NCBI GenBank assembly: GCA_963780635.1
Contig: CAWACW010000015.1
Coordinates: 186,001 to 250,000, forward strand
From: DATEPR01 sp963780635
GTDB lineage: Bacteria; Actinomycetota; Actinomycetes; Mycobacteriales; Pseudonocardiaceae
Reading direction: 5' to 3'
Length of the DNA stretch: 64,000 nt
The position numbers were made by a program, and so were the translations under genes. The notes beneath the pieces were generated by a model. The model saw only the letters and a list, made by a program, of their open reading frames with translations. It made no database searches and had not been told where the DNA came from. Positions 51,774 to 60,934 of this stretch are shown one piece after another. Each line of letters opens with the position of its first letter. Within the stretch, counting starts at the first letter, position 1.

Positions 51774-51806
51774 AACGGGTTCAGGGTTCGAGTCTCTCGC
51801 GGCGCG
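51774..51806 (+). repeat. Third, diverged tRNA-Lys 3' end copy
   Basis: CGGGTTCAGGGTTCGAGTCT followed by CTCGCGGCGCGC matches the tRNA-Lys 3' end at about 28 of 32 positions. It lies 130 bases beyond attR and suggests an older integration at the same tRNA. Confidence 0.65.
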
Positions 51807-51880
51807 CCGGATCGTTTCCACGACAGGGGCACGCTCCACACACGACCCTGCCCAATTCCGTTGTGCCGACCGGTATGCGG

Positions 51881-52600
51881 TCAGACGAGGATCGCGCCGC
51901 CGTCCACCGTCAGGATGGTGCCGGTGCCGAACGGTTGGGTCATGCAGTACAGGAACGCCTGCGCTATGTCGTCGACCTCGCCGATCTTTCCGGTCGGGGT
52001 CGCGGCTGCCGTGGCTTCGTAGAGCTGGTCGCGGTCACTCGCGGGCATGGAGTCCCACAGGGGCGAGCGGACCACGCCCGGGCTGATGGCGTTGACCCGG
52101 ATCGGGGCCAGCTCCACGGCCAGTGCCTTGGTCAGTGCCTCGACCGCGCCGCAGATGCTTGCCGCTACCGACCAGCCGGGTTCGGGGCGGTCCTTCGCGG
52201 TTCCCGTGGTCAGGGTGATCGAGCCGCCTGCGCGCAGGTGCGGTGCCGCGGCCTGGACCGCTGCCAGGGCACCGAAGTAGCGCAGCGCGAAGAATTTCCT
52301 CGCCTGCTCCACATCCAGTGACTCGACGGACATCAGCGCGAGCGGCTCGCCCGCGGTGAACACGAGGTGGTCGATGTCGCCCAGGCCGTCGAACAGCGCG
52401 CGGACAGCCGTCGCGTCGGTGAGATCGGCCGCGCGACCCTGCGCACCTGACGGCAGCGCCGTGAGGGCCTGGTCGACCCTCGCCTTGCTGCTCGACGCGA
52501 CGATGACCTCGGCGCCCTGCCCCGCGGCCGCGGCAGCGGTCGCCAGACCGATCCCCGACGTGCCGCCCAGGACGACGACCCGTTGTCCGCGCAGATCCAT
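51881..52600 (-). CDS. SDR-family oxidoreductase lacking the YxxxK motif
   Basis: A 239-residue Rossmann protein. QRVVVLGGTSGIGLATAAAA is the coenzyme site, HLVFTAGEPLALM replaces NNAG, and IRVNAISPGVVRSPLWDSMP and ILTVDGGAILV are typical SDR ends. In the active-site stretch (GWSVAASICGAVEALTKAL) the positions of the catalytic Tyr and Lys are occupied by Val and Ile. I recall a subgroup of actinobacterial SDRs with this change. Its chemistry is unknown. It is divergent from a LysR gene and probably regulated by it. Confidence 0.85.
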   Translation of the reverse strand: MDLRGQRVVVLGGTSGIGLATAAAAAGQGAEVIVASSSKARVDQALTALPSGAQGRAADLTDATAVRALFDGLGDIDHLVFTAGEPLALMSVESLDVEQARKFFALRYFGALAAVQAAAPHLRAGGSITLTTGTAKDRPEPGWSVAASICGAVEALTKALAVELAPIRVNAISPGVVRSPLWDSMPASDRDQLYEATAAATPTGKIGEVDDIAQAFLYCMTQPFGTGTILTVDGGAILV

Positions 52601-52689
52601 GATGAACGCTCCTTGCCGTGCCGATGACTGACACCTCTACGATGCGCCCACCCGGCCTCTGATCGCCAAGACCCGTTCGCGCCGCTGTC

Positions 52690-52704
52690 ATACTCTGGGG
52701 GTAT
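52690..52704. promoter_or_regulatory. Candidate LysR binding site
   Basis: ATAC-TCTGGGG-GTAT: a T-N11-A type inverted repeat with 4-bp arms, 21 bases before the LysR start codon in the divergent SDR/LysR gap. Confidence 0.5.
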
Positions 52705-52725
52705 CACCAACCGGAGGAGGTCGAG

Positions 52726-53604
52726 GTGGACGTCGATCTGCGCAAGCTCCGTTACTTCGTCGCCGTCGCCGACCACCTGCACTTCGGGCGGGCCGCCGAA
52801 GCGCTGCACATCGCGCAACCCGTGCTGTCCCGGCAAATCAGGGCGCTGGAGGACGAGCTGAAGGCTCCGCTGTTGCTCCGCGATCGCCGGACCACCGAGC
52901 TGACCCCGGCGGGCGTCCAACTGCTCGCCGACGCGCGTCCGCTGCTGGCCAACGCGGCGGCACTGCGTCGGCGGGTGGCCAGGGCGGCACGCGGCCCTGG
53001 CGCGTTCGCGGTGGGCTTCATGCCCGGTCTGCTGGTCACGGCACCGATCCGGGCACTCACCCATCGGCACCCGGCGCTGAGCGTGGCCGTCGTCCGCACG
53101 ACCTGGGACGACCAGACCGACGTCCTGCACGACGGCCGCGTGGACGTCAGCTTCGTGCGGCTGCCGATCGCCCAGCAGGGCCTCACCGTGCGGCCGCTGC
53201 TCACCGAGCCGAGAGTCGCCGTGCTGCCTGCCGACCACCGGCTGGCCGGCAAGGAGCAGATCAGCATCGCGGACCTGGCCGACGAGCACCTGCTCCAGCA
53301 GCCGGACGCGGTGCCCGAGTGGCGGGACATCGCGACCGAGCTGACCCGGCGGCCACCACCGGAGGGCCTGGTGTTCCGGTCGGTGGAGGAGAAACTCGAA
53401 CACATCGCGGCGGGGCACGGGATCGGTGTGCTGCCGTTGTCGGTGGCGACGTTCTACTCGCGGGCCGACATCGCGCACGTCGCGATCCGGGACATCGCGC
53501 CGAACCGGATCAGCATCGCGTGGGACAGCACGCGCCGCAGCAGGGTCATCCACGAGTTCGCCGCGATCGCCGCCGAGTACAGCGCCGCTCTGGTCAGCGG
53601 TTGA
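52726..53604 (+). CDS. LysR-family transcriptional regulator
   Basis: A 292-residue LTTR. The N-terminal winged helix reads LRKLRYFVAVADHLHFGRAA, EALHIAQPVLSRQIRALEDE and LLLRDRRTTELTPAGVQLL; a linker helix and periplasmic-binding-type effector domain (FAVGFMPGLLVTAPIRALTH, AVLPADHRLAGKEQISIADL) follow. GTG 52726 has GGAGGAGG just upstream. It is divergent from the SDR gene, the classical arrangement for an LTTR and its target, with an ATAC-N7-GTAT site between. Confidence 0.93.
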   Translation: MDVDLRKLRYFVAVADHLHFGRAAEALHIAQPVLSRQIRALEDELKAPLLLRDRRTTELTPAGVQLLADARPLLANAAALRRRVARAARGPGAFAVGFMPGLLVTAPIRALTHRHPALSVAVVRTTWDDQTDVLHDGRVDVSFVRLPIAQQGLTVRPLLTEPRVAVLPADHRLAGKEQISIADLADEHLLQQPDAVPEWRDIATELTRRPPPEGLVFRSVEEKLEHIAAGHGIGVLPLSVATFYSRADIAHVAIRDIAPNRISIAWDSTRRSRVIHEFAAIAAEYSAALVSG

Positions 53605-53662
53605 TGTCCATTCCGGCCGGCCCCGTTCGTCGTCGGGGTAACCGAGAACCCGAGGAGCGGCT

Positions 53663-54055
53663 GTGATCAAGGGTCTGAACGAGATCGAGGTCATCACCCT
53701 GTACGTCGAGGACCTGCCGGCCACGCGGGCCTTCTACCAGGACGTGTTCGGCCTGGACGTGATCTACGAGGACGACGTGTCCGCTGTGGTCAAGCTGCAG
53801 AACCTCATGGTCAACCTGTTGCGGGCGACCGAGGCGCCCGACCTGGTGGCACCTGCCGAAGTCGCCGGTCCCGGTCGTGGCTCGCGACTGCTGCTCACCA
53901 TCAAGGTGGCCGATGTCGACGGCGTGTGCGCCGAGCTGGCGGAACACGGGATCGCGTTGCTCAACGGCCCGATGGACCGGCCGTGGGGACGGCGCACGGC
54001 CGCGTTCGCCGACCCGGCGGGCAACATCTGGGAGGTTGCGCAGGATTTGTCCTGA
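53663..54055 (+). CDS. VOC-superfamily (glyoxalase/dioxygenase-like) protein
   Basis: A 130-residue protein with two beta-alpha-beta-beta-beta units: ITLYVEDLPATRAFYQDVFG, LDVIYEDDVSAVVKLQNLMV, then LLLTIKVADVDGVCAELAEH and TAAFADPAGNIWEVAQD, whose Glu is a usual metal ligand. The function could be a lyase, dioxygenase or small-molecule resistance protein. GTG 53663 is preceded by GAGGAG. It lies 58 bases after the LysR gene on the same strand. Confidence 0.88.
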   Translation: MIKGLNEIEVITLYVEDLPATRAFYQDVFGLDVIYEDDVSAVVKLQNLMVNLLRATEAPDLVAPAEVAGPGRGSRLLLTIKVADVDGVCAELAEHGIALLNGPMDRPWGRRTAAFADPAGNIWEVAQDLS

Positions 54056-54086
54056 AATAAGTTGATTACATCATTACACTCGTTGC

Positions 54087-54548
54087 ATGAGCGAGCCAAC
54101 GCTGTTCGAGTGGGCCGGTGGCCGCGCCGGCCTGGGCCGGCTGATCAACCGCTTCTACGACCGGGTCGAGCGCGACGACCTGCTCAGCCCGCTGTTCCCC
54201 GGCGGTGTCCGGCCGGCACACCGGGACCACGTGACGACGTGGTGGTGTGAGGTGTTCGGCGGCCCGGCCGACTACACCGACCAGCACGGCGGCTACGCGG
54301 CCATGCTGGCGCACCACCGCGACCTGGCCATCACGCCCGAGCAGCGGTTCCGGTTCGCGTCCCTGATGAGCCTGGCCGCCGACGACGCCGAACTCCCGGC
54401 CGACCCGGAGTTCCGGGCCGCGCTGGTCGGCTACCTGGAGTGGGGCACGCGGCTGGCCATGCACAACTCGCAGCCGGGCGCGGACGTGATCCCGGCGGCG
54501 CCGGTCCCGCACTGGGGTTGGGGCGTCGCGCCGCCGTACCAGCCGTGA
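54087..54548 (+). CDS. Second truncated haemoglobin (group II-like)
   Basis: A 153-residue globin: RLINRFYDRVERDDLLSPLF with TyrB10 at residue 24, WWCEVFGGPADYTDQHGGYA, and the proximal His in MLAHHRDLAITPEQRFRF. It shares the group II pattern with the glbO gene at 5855 but has a longer C-terminal tail (VIPAAPVPHWGWGVAPPYQP). It lacks the TrHbO-type WLRCM Trp; MSLAADDAEL is in that region. It binds heme and probably oxygen; its distinct role is unknown. Confidence 0.87.
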   Translation: MSEPTLFEWAGGRAGLGRLINRFYDRVERDDLLSPLFPGGVRPAHRDHVTTWWCEVFGGPADYTDQHGGYAAMLAHHRDLAITPEQRFRFASLMSLAADDAELPADPEFRAALVGYLEWGTRLAMHNSQPGADVIPAAPVPHWGWGVAPPYQP

Positions 54549-54624
54549 CCACGTGATCGGGCGGCATCGCATCGGGGCATCGCCCAGCAGCCTGGGCCGA
54601 TCGCCAGGCAGGAGCGGTGCCCCG

Positions 54625-55193
54625 ATGCCGGTGGACGGCAGTCCGCACGAGACCACCGAAAGTACTTCTCATCCCCAGGCTGGCGCCCGGCGGCGGTTGG
54701 TCGCCGCGACCGTCGTGGACGCGGTCGGCAGCGGGCTGTGGATGCCTCTCGCACCGCTGTTTCCGTGCACGCGCGGGGGCTCGCACTGGTCGACGCCGGT
54801 GCGGCGCTCAGCCTCGCAGCGCTGCCCGGACCGGTATCGGACCGGTTCGGATCACTCGCGATGTTGTTGGCGGGCAACGGTATCCGGTCGCCGGCCTGCT
54901 GCCATCCGTGACCAGCGTGTTGTTCACCCTGGACAGTTCGAGCAAGTACGCGATCCTGCCGACCCTGGTGCGCGACGTCCTCGAACGTCCACAGTGGATC
55001 GATCGCGATCACGATCGCGCTCGGCACGGTGACGGTCGCCTTGGGGCAACAGCCGATCACCCGGTGTCCGGTGCGGTGTCGTGGTCGATCCTGGCGGTCA
55101 GCACCCGTGCCGGCAGTGCCGCGGCTGCGGCATGTGCTGCCCGCGGATGTGCTCTGTTGGGCGGAACGGATGCGGCCGAACGGGGGCAATGAC
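54625..55193 (+). pseudogene. MFS transporter remnant
   Basis: One frame reads RRLVAATVVDAVGSGLWMPL and APLFP, the first helix of an MFS exporter; from 54770 another frame continues VHARGLALVDAGAALSLAAL and PGPVSDRFGSLAMLLAGNGI; later pieces (SVLFTLDSSSKYAILPTLVR, near 54910) are in the first frame again. Only about 190 codons of a ~420-codon gene remain, with at least two frame changes and internal deletions, so this is a genuine pseudogene. Confidence 0.7.
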
Positions 55194-55274
55194 AATGATC
55201 ATTTCCTTGCGCGGCGCGGTTGGCCCAAGATGGAGCCGATCAGATCGACGGGGACTGTAAGGGGTGCGACAGGC

Positions 55275-56102
55275 ATGGCCAGTGACACGGGCTGGATCCC
55301 GGCCGAGGTCGATGTCGACGTGCCGAGCGTCGCGCGCGTCTACGACTACTACCTCGGTGGTGCGCACAATCTCGGCGTCGACCGGCAGTTCGCCGAGAAG
55401 GTGATCGCCGGTTTCCCGGAGGCGCGGGACTTCGCGCGACAGAACCGATGGTTCATGCAGCGGGCGATTCGCGCGACGGTCACCGAGCTGGGCGTCAACC
55501 AGTTCCTGGACCTGGGTGCCGGTATCCCCACGTCCGGACCGACGCACGCGGTAGCGCACCAGGTCGATCCGGCGGCGCGGGTGCTGTACGTCGACAACGA
55601 GCTCATCGCCGTGTCGCACACGGAGCTGATCCTGTCGCAGAACGCGGTGCCGGCGAACCAGGTCGCGATGCTGTACGCCGACCTGCGGGACGTGGACCGG
55701 GTGCTCGGTTCGGCGGAGGCTCACGCTGTGCTGGACATGAACCGGCCGGTCGCGGCCATGATCCTCGGCATGCTGCACTTCCTGCCTGACGAGGAGAACC
55801 CGGGCAAGCTGCTCGCCGACTACCTGGCCGCGCTGCCACCGGGGTCGGTCCTGATCGCGTCGCATGCCACGCAGGACGGCCCGGTGGGTGAACGCGTGCT
55901 GCGCGCGGCCGACCAGTACGCGGAGACGAAGCTGCCGGGGCACGTCCGCACGAAGGCCGACTTCGAGGCGATGGTGACTCCGCTGGTCGACGTGATCGAG
56001 CCGGGCATCACCTGGACGTCCACGTGGCGGCCGACCAACCCGGTGTCCCCGGAAGTCGCGCCGACGTGCGTGGCCTACGCGGCCGTGGGTGTGAAGCGCT
56101 AG
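55275..56102 (+). CDS. SAM-dependent methyltransferase, DUF574/Methyltransf_19 type (second copy)
   Basis: A 275-residue paralogue of the gene at 42162: DTGWIPAEVDVDVPSVARVY, DYYLGGAHNLGVDRQFAEKV, NQFLDLGAGIPTSGPTHAVA (SAM motif I), VLYVDNELIAVSHTELIL and VAAMILGMLHFLPDEENPGK. The two proteins share the same motif order throughout but differ widely outside it, so the duplication is old. ATG 55275 follows AAGGGG at a long spacing. It stands alone between the MFS pseudogene and the alcohol dehydrogenase. Confidence 0.9.
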   Translation: MASDTGWIPAEVDVDVPSVARVYDYYLGGAHNLGVDRQFAEKVIAGFPEARDFARQNRWFMQRAIRATVTELGVNQFLDLGAGIPTSGPTHAVAHQVDPAARVLYVDNELIAVSHTELILSQNAVPANQVAMLYADLRDVDRVLGSAEAHAVLDMNRPVAAMILGMLHFLPDEENPGKLLADYLAALPPGSVLIASHATQDGPVGERVLRAADQYAETKLPGHVRTKADFEAMVTPLVDVIEPGITWTSTWRPTNPVSPEVAPTCVAYAAVGVKR

Positions 56103-56139
56103 CCGGTCCGGTTGCCGTTACGGGCGTAGCGTGTCCGGC

Positions 56140-57414
56140 ATGACCGAGGAGACGATCTTCACTTGGGGTGCGCCGCCGCTGAAGTTCGGTGCGGGCGCTG
56201 CTGACGAGATCGGTTTCGAGCTGTCCCAGTACGGGGTTCGGCGGGTGCTGGTGGTGACGGACCCGCACATCGCCGACATCGGGATTCCACATCGCATCGC
56301 CGACACGATTCGCCGGTACGACATCGAGGTCGAGGTCTTCGACGGCGTACACGTCGAACCGACCGACGACAGCTTCGCCAAAGCCGTCGGCTACGCGACC
56401 GAGCAGGGACCGTGGGACGGTTTCGTGGCGGTCGGTGGTGGCTCGTCGATCGACACGGCGAAGGCGGTCAACCTGCTCACCAGCTATCCCGGTGAGCTGA
56501 TGGACTACGTGAACAAGCCGATCGGCCTGGCCAAACCGCCGCCTGGCCCGCTGAAGCCGCTGATCGCGGTGCCGACCACGGCGGGCACCGGCGCGGAGAG
56601 CACCGCGATGTGCGTGCTGGACGTCCTGTCGATGCGGGTGAAGACCGGTCTGAGCCACTGGCGGCTGCGGCCCACGATGGCGATCGTCGATCCGCTGCTG
56701 ACGATGAGCCTGCCGCCCGAGGTCACGGCAGCGGCGGGCATGGACATCGTCTGCCACGCGGTCGAGTCGTACACGGCTCGGGACTATCGGACGTTCGAGA
56801 AGAAGCAACCCGAGGACCGGGTCACCTACTGCGGGTCGAACCCGGTGTCGGACCTGTGGTGCGAGAAGGCGTTGACGCTGCTGGCCGAGTCGTTCCGCAC
56901 GGCGGTGGCTGACGGCGCCGAAGACGTGACCGCACGCCAGCAGATGATGATGGCGGCGACGTTCGCCGGTATGGGGTTCGGCAACGCGGGCGTACACATC
57001 CCGCACGCCAACGGATACCCGATCGCAGGCATGGTGCGTGACTACCGGCCGGCTGGTTACTCCCAGGACGAACCGATGGTGCCGCATGGCCAGTCCGTCT
57101 CGCTCACGGCGCCTGCTGCCCTTCGCTACACGTTCGACGCGGCGCCGGAGCGGCACCTGCGAGCCGCTCGACTGTTGGGGCCGGATACCGCCGTGCAGAG
57201 CGAACCGGCTGAGCAGTTGCCGACGGTCCTGGTCGAGCTGATGCGGGATGTGGGGATTCCCAACGGGATCACGGCGGTCGGGTACACGGCGGCCGATGTC
57301 GCGGACCTGGTGCCGGGCACCATGAAGCAGCAACGACTCCTGGCTACCTGCCCGAAGCCGGTGACGGAAGAGGACATCGCCGGCATCTTCACGGAGTCAC
57401 TGACCAACTGGTGA
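56140..57414 (+). CDS. Iron-containing alcohol dehydrogenase, hydroxyacid-oxoacid transhydrogenase (HOT/ADHFE1) type
   Basis: A 424-residue group III alcohol dehydrogenase. GGGSSIDTAKAVNLL is the NAD-binding GGGS motif; PLIAVPTTAGTGAESTAM follows; the metal ligands lie in MDIVCHAVESYTARD and in GNAGVHIPHANGYPIAGM, a position typical of the HOT subgroup, with PMVPHGQSVSLTAPAALRY as the last ligand region. HOT couples oxidation of a 2- or 4-hydroxy acid to reduction of an oxo acid without free cofactor. ATG 56140 is chosen; GTG 56131 would add three residues. Confidence 0.88.
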   Translation: MTEETIFTWGAPPLKFGAGAADEIGFELSQYGVRRVLVVTDPHIADIGIPHRIADTIRRYDIEVEVFDGVHVEPTDDSFAKAVGYATEQGPWDGFVAVGGGSSIDTAKAVNLLTSYPGELMDYVNKPIGLAKPPPGPLKPLIAVPTTAGTGAESTAMCVLDVLSMRVKTGLSHWRLRPTMAIVDPLLTMSLPPEVTAAAGMDIVCHAVESYTARDYRTFEKKQPEDRVTYCGSNPVSDLWCEKALTLLAESFRTAVADGAEDVTARQQMMMAATFAGMGFGNAGVHIPHANGYPIAGMVRDYRPAGYSQDEPMVPHGQSVSLTAPAALRYTFDAAPERHLRAARLLGPDTAVQSEPAEQLPTVLVELMRDVGIPNGITAVGYTAADVADLVPGTMKQQRLLATCPKPVTEEDIAGIFTESLTNW

Positions 57415-57650
57415 TCGGCCCCTCGCACAGAGCCGATCGTGGCATCGACAACCGACGTCGAACGCTCGACCACCAGGGAGCGGGGAGCGGGGATTCTTGG
57501 GCGCCGCGACCCAGGGGCGCCGAGCCGACACGGCCAGCTGCTCAGCCACCGTGGGACAAGCAGCTGCCGCGTCACACCCTTCGCAGTACGTGTAGCAGGT
57601 ATTCCTTTCGGTTCAACGGGTTGTGGTCGGCGCGCGACCTCGTCGGTGCC

Positions 57651-59545
57651 TCACCGCGCACCGTCCGATAGTGATCGAAGGCCGACTCCACCACGCCTTC
57701 GCCCCGGGTCAGCGCCCGGCAGGCGCTGTTCCAGCTCGTGCACCCGCGCCGCCGGGATCTCGCCCTCGATCACCACTGCGTACCTCGCCCCACCGACTGC
57801 GCCTCGGCACCGCCCCCAGCCGCGCCAGCACCGGCAGGAGCGGACCGACGCTGTCGGCCGGTGCGTCGAGCCGGAAGCGGTGCATCGGTTCGTGGACCAC
57901 CGTGCCCGCCTGCCGCAACGCCGTCCATCAGCACCAACGGCGTGAGATAGCGGAAGTCCCCGGCCGTGCTCGACATGCTCTTGTCGAACGTCCCGTGTGA
58001 GTGGCTCTGCCGCGCCCAGTACCCCGAGTGCGTCATGGTGACCACGCAGTCGGTCACCTGCCAGCCGTGCAAGCCCTGGCGCAGCGTCTCGCGCACGGTC
58101 TCCTCGACGGCGGCGAAGAACGCGTACGGCATCGAGCCCAGTTCCACCCCCAGCCCGAACCGCACCCCGCTGCCCAGCTCGCCCGGCGCTCGACCCGCAG
58201 CCCGACCGTGGCCAGGAACGGATTGGGGTCGACCTTGATCGTGCTCGACCGCCGCCCCCGCTCCGGCCAGGCGCTCGACACACAGCGTCGTCGTCTCGCG
58301 GAACGTGACCTCGATCCCGAAGTCGGTCGGCCAGCGTGGCCTCGATGACCTCCTTCTGCACCTCGCCGTACAGCGACACGAGATCTCCTGGCGGATCGTC
58401 GTCCTGCCGCAGGTTGATCAGCGGGTCCTGCTCGGCGAGCTGCGACAGCGCCGCGTGCAGGCGCCCCGGTCGGCCGCCCGGACCGGCAGCACGACGGTTT
58501 CCAGCGTGGGCGGCGCGAAGTGGTGCTCACCGACGGCCGTCCGGCACGCCGATCGTGTCACCGATGCGTGACGTCGCCCAGGCCCCACACCTTGCCGATC
58601 TGGCCCGCCATCACGGTATCCGTGCGCACGGACGTCCCGTCGGCGAAGACACTCAGTGCCGTCACCTTCGATTCCGACCCCAAGCGGTCCCGCGTGTGCA
58701 GCGCGCCGGCGAACATCCGCACGTAGGCGATCTTCTCGCCGGCCGGCCCCGCTCGACCTTGAAGATCGTGCCCGACATCGGCTCGTCGGCCGCACCTGCG
58801 CCGGCGGCAGCAAGGACGCGATCCCGGCCGACAGTGCCGCCACGCCGACCCCGGTGATCGCCGATCCGAAGAACACCGGGTGCAGCAGGCCCCGGGTCGT
58901 CTGTGCGGCGAGACCGCGACGCAACCGTTCGTACGGCAGCGCCGAGTCGGCCACATACGAGGCGAGCAGGTCGTCGTCGTTTTCCGCCAACACGTCGACC
59001 AGCCGCGCCGCGAACTCCCCGTCACCCGGACCGAACGGCTGGACGTCCGCAGCGCGTGTGCCCAGCCCGACGACCGAGCCCATCGGGACGATCTCGGGCA
59101 CCAGCTTGTCGGCGATGTCGCGCAGCACACCGTCGTAGCGCGCACCACCACGGTCGACCTTGTTCACGAAGATCAGCGTCGGGATCCGCAACCTGCGCAG
59201 CGCGCGCAGCAGCACTCGCGTCTGCGCCTGCACTCCCTCGACCGCCGAGATCACCAGCACCGCGCCGTCGAGCACGCTCAACACCCGCTCCACCTCGGCG
59301 ATGAAGTCCGGGTGGCCGGGAGTGTCGATCAGGTTGACCGTGACGTCACCGATGGTGAACGACACGACCGCCGACCTGATGGTGATGCCGCGTTGCCGCT
59401 CCAGCGCCATCGAGTCGGTCTGGGTACTGCCGTCGTCGACGCTGCCGATCTCGTCGATGACTCCGGCGGCGTACAGCAGCCGCTCGGTCAGACTGGTCTT
59501 ACCGGCGTCTACGTGCGCCACGATTCCGAGGTTGAGCGTGCTCAT
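57651..59545 (-). pseudogene. Tetracycline-type ribosomal protection protein (TetM/OtrA-like), multiply frameshifted
   Basis: The N-terminal 280 residues from ATG 59545 are intact: GIVAHVDAGKTSLTERLLYA (G1), RQRGITIRSAVVSF, LIDTPGHPDFIAEVERVLSV (G3) and FVNKVDRGGARYDG (G4), the GTPase of the EF-G-like ribosomal protection family. From about 58770 downward the product is split over several frames: EKIAYVRMFAGALHTRDRLG, EHHFAPPTLETVVLPV, DLVSLYGEVQKEVIEATLAD, FGLGVELGSMPYAFFAAVEE and GTVVHEPMHRFRLDAPADSV, ending at 57651. All pieces are in the right order and together account for most of a ~640-residue enzyme, with at least five single-base shifts. Either a decayed resistance gene or a badly resolved GC-rich stretch. 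Confidence 0.8.
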
Positions 59546-59732
59546 CCAGCGTCATGTCCCTGAAGTAGAGGAATGTTCCTTCCCGGGTGGACATGAACGC
59601 TGCTCGCATCTGCTTGCTCCTCGTCTCGGCGCTGTGGTCGTCGGGCAGCACACCAGAACGGCCCACGCAGAGCAATCGAATTTCCGTACGACACAGGGGG
59701 GCGCGGCGGCGGCGCCCCCCTCTGAGGTACCG

Positions 59733-60858
59733 CTACGGCAGGCGGGCCGCCAGGTTCAGCACCCTGGTGGTCTGGGCGGCGCTGAAGTTGTCGTCACTGA
59801 TCATGCTGATGCCGGTCAGCCCGTGAGTCGTGACCGTTGATGGCCATGCCTTCGAAGTTGTCCAGGAGCGGGTTGGTCTGGGTCTCCTTGGCCTTGGCAC
59901 CCAGCGTCGGGCACGTGACCAGGTTCGCGACGAGCTTCTTGGCCACCACGTCCTTCGCGGGCGCGGCGGACAGGTTGGTCACGCCGGACACGTCCTTCGC
60001 GTTGTGGACCCCGCGCACCGCGTACAGCTCGACCGAGTTGCCCGCGTCGGCCGTGAACGCGGCTTCCTCGACCAGGATCGAGTCGTCCGTGTAGGCCGTG
60101 ACCTCGGGGACGCGGTTGCCCGCCTCGGTCCGATAGGCGATCTGCTTGCCGAGCTGCCAGTGCCCGTGGCGGTCCATGTCGTAGACCAGGAAACGGTGCG
60201 ACGACGCGTCGCCGGACGCGGACACGTCCCCGGAGAGCGCACCCTCCATCGCGGCGATGATCTCGCGCCCGTCGGGTGTGATCGTCAGGCCTTCCAGGGT
60301 GGCGTTGCCGGTCGCCTGGCCCGCCGGTGTGGTGCCCGTGACGGCGAAGCGCGCCGGGACCGGCAGGGACGACTGCTGCACACCCGCCCGGTTGTAGATC
60401 CGGATCGACGGCTCGGTCTCCGAGCTGACCACGTAGTCACCGTCGGGCAGTACGGCGAGGCCTTCGTTGTCCGAGTTCAGGCCGTTGTAGGGCGTGCCGT
60501 CGGGCATCTTGAGCACCAGCGGATCCCGCGCGACGGTCGGGTCGTTCACGTTGCGGAAGAACCAGATCCGCGCCGGGTCGGTGCCGTTGTTGTCCACGGC
60601 GGAGACCCACGCGTGCGAGCGCGCGTCGTAGGCCAGCGACGACAGGCCGCCGACCTCGGCTCCGTTGTGGACGAGCTTGTCCAGGGAGTCGCTGAAGCCG
60701 AGCGCGACAGCGTCCGGCGCGCAACGCAGGCCGCTGGGCAGGCCACCACCGTGTGCTGGGGCTGCCGACGCGCCCGGTGCGGTGGCCACGGTCAGCAGTG
60801 CCACCGTCACGCCGGCCAGGACCGCTGCGGCGGAACGTCTCTTCGTGGCGATCGACAT
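59733..60858 (-). pseudogene. Secreted phytase-like esterase A (one frameshift)
   Basis: From ATG 60858 (GAAGGG 6 bases upstream): a Sec signal peptide (MSIATKRRSAAAVLAGVTVA, cleavage near GASA-APA), then a beta-propeller of the esterase-like activity of phytase family: SSLAYDARSHAWVSAVDNNG, SDNEGLAVLPDGDYVVSSET, NATLEGLTITPDGREIIAAM, ILVEEAAFTADAGNSVELYA, and NPLLDNFEGMAINGHDS. At about 59828 the frame shifts; the other frame gives TGISMISDDNFSAAQTTRVL and NLAARLP before TAG at 59733-59735, the expected C-terminus. Substrate could be phosphate esters. Lies 76 bases downstream of a second, related gene. Confidence 0.8.
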
Positions 60859-60934
60859 CACGAACCCTTCGTTTGGTGTGGTCATGCCGAGGGCGGCACC
60901 GGTGGTGTACCACCGATGCCGCCCCTGGTGTCGG

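Noticed and set aside
57415..57650. Gene between the HOT dehydrogenase and the ribosomal protection gene
   Set aside because: Short frames in this gap have Arg-rich, unstructured products and no start signals.
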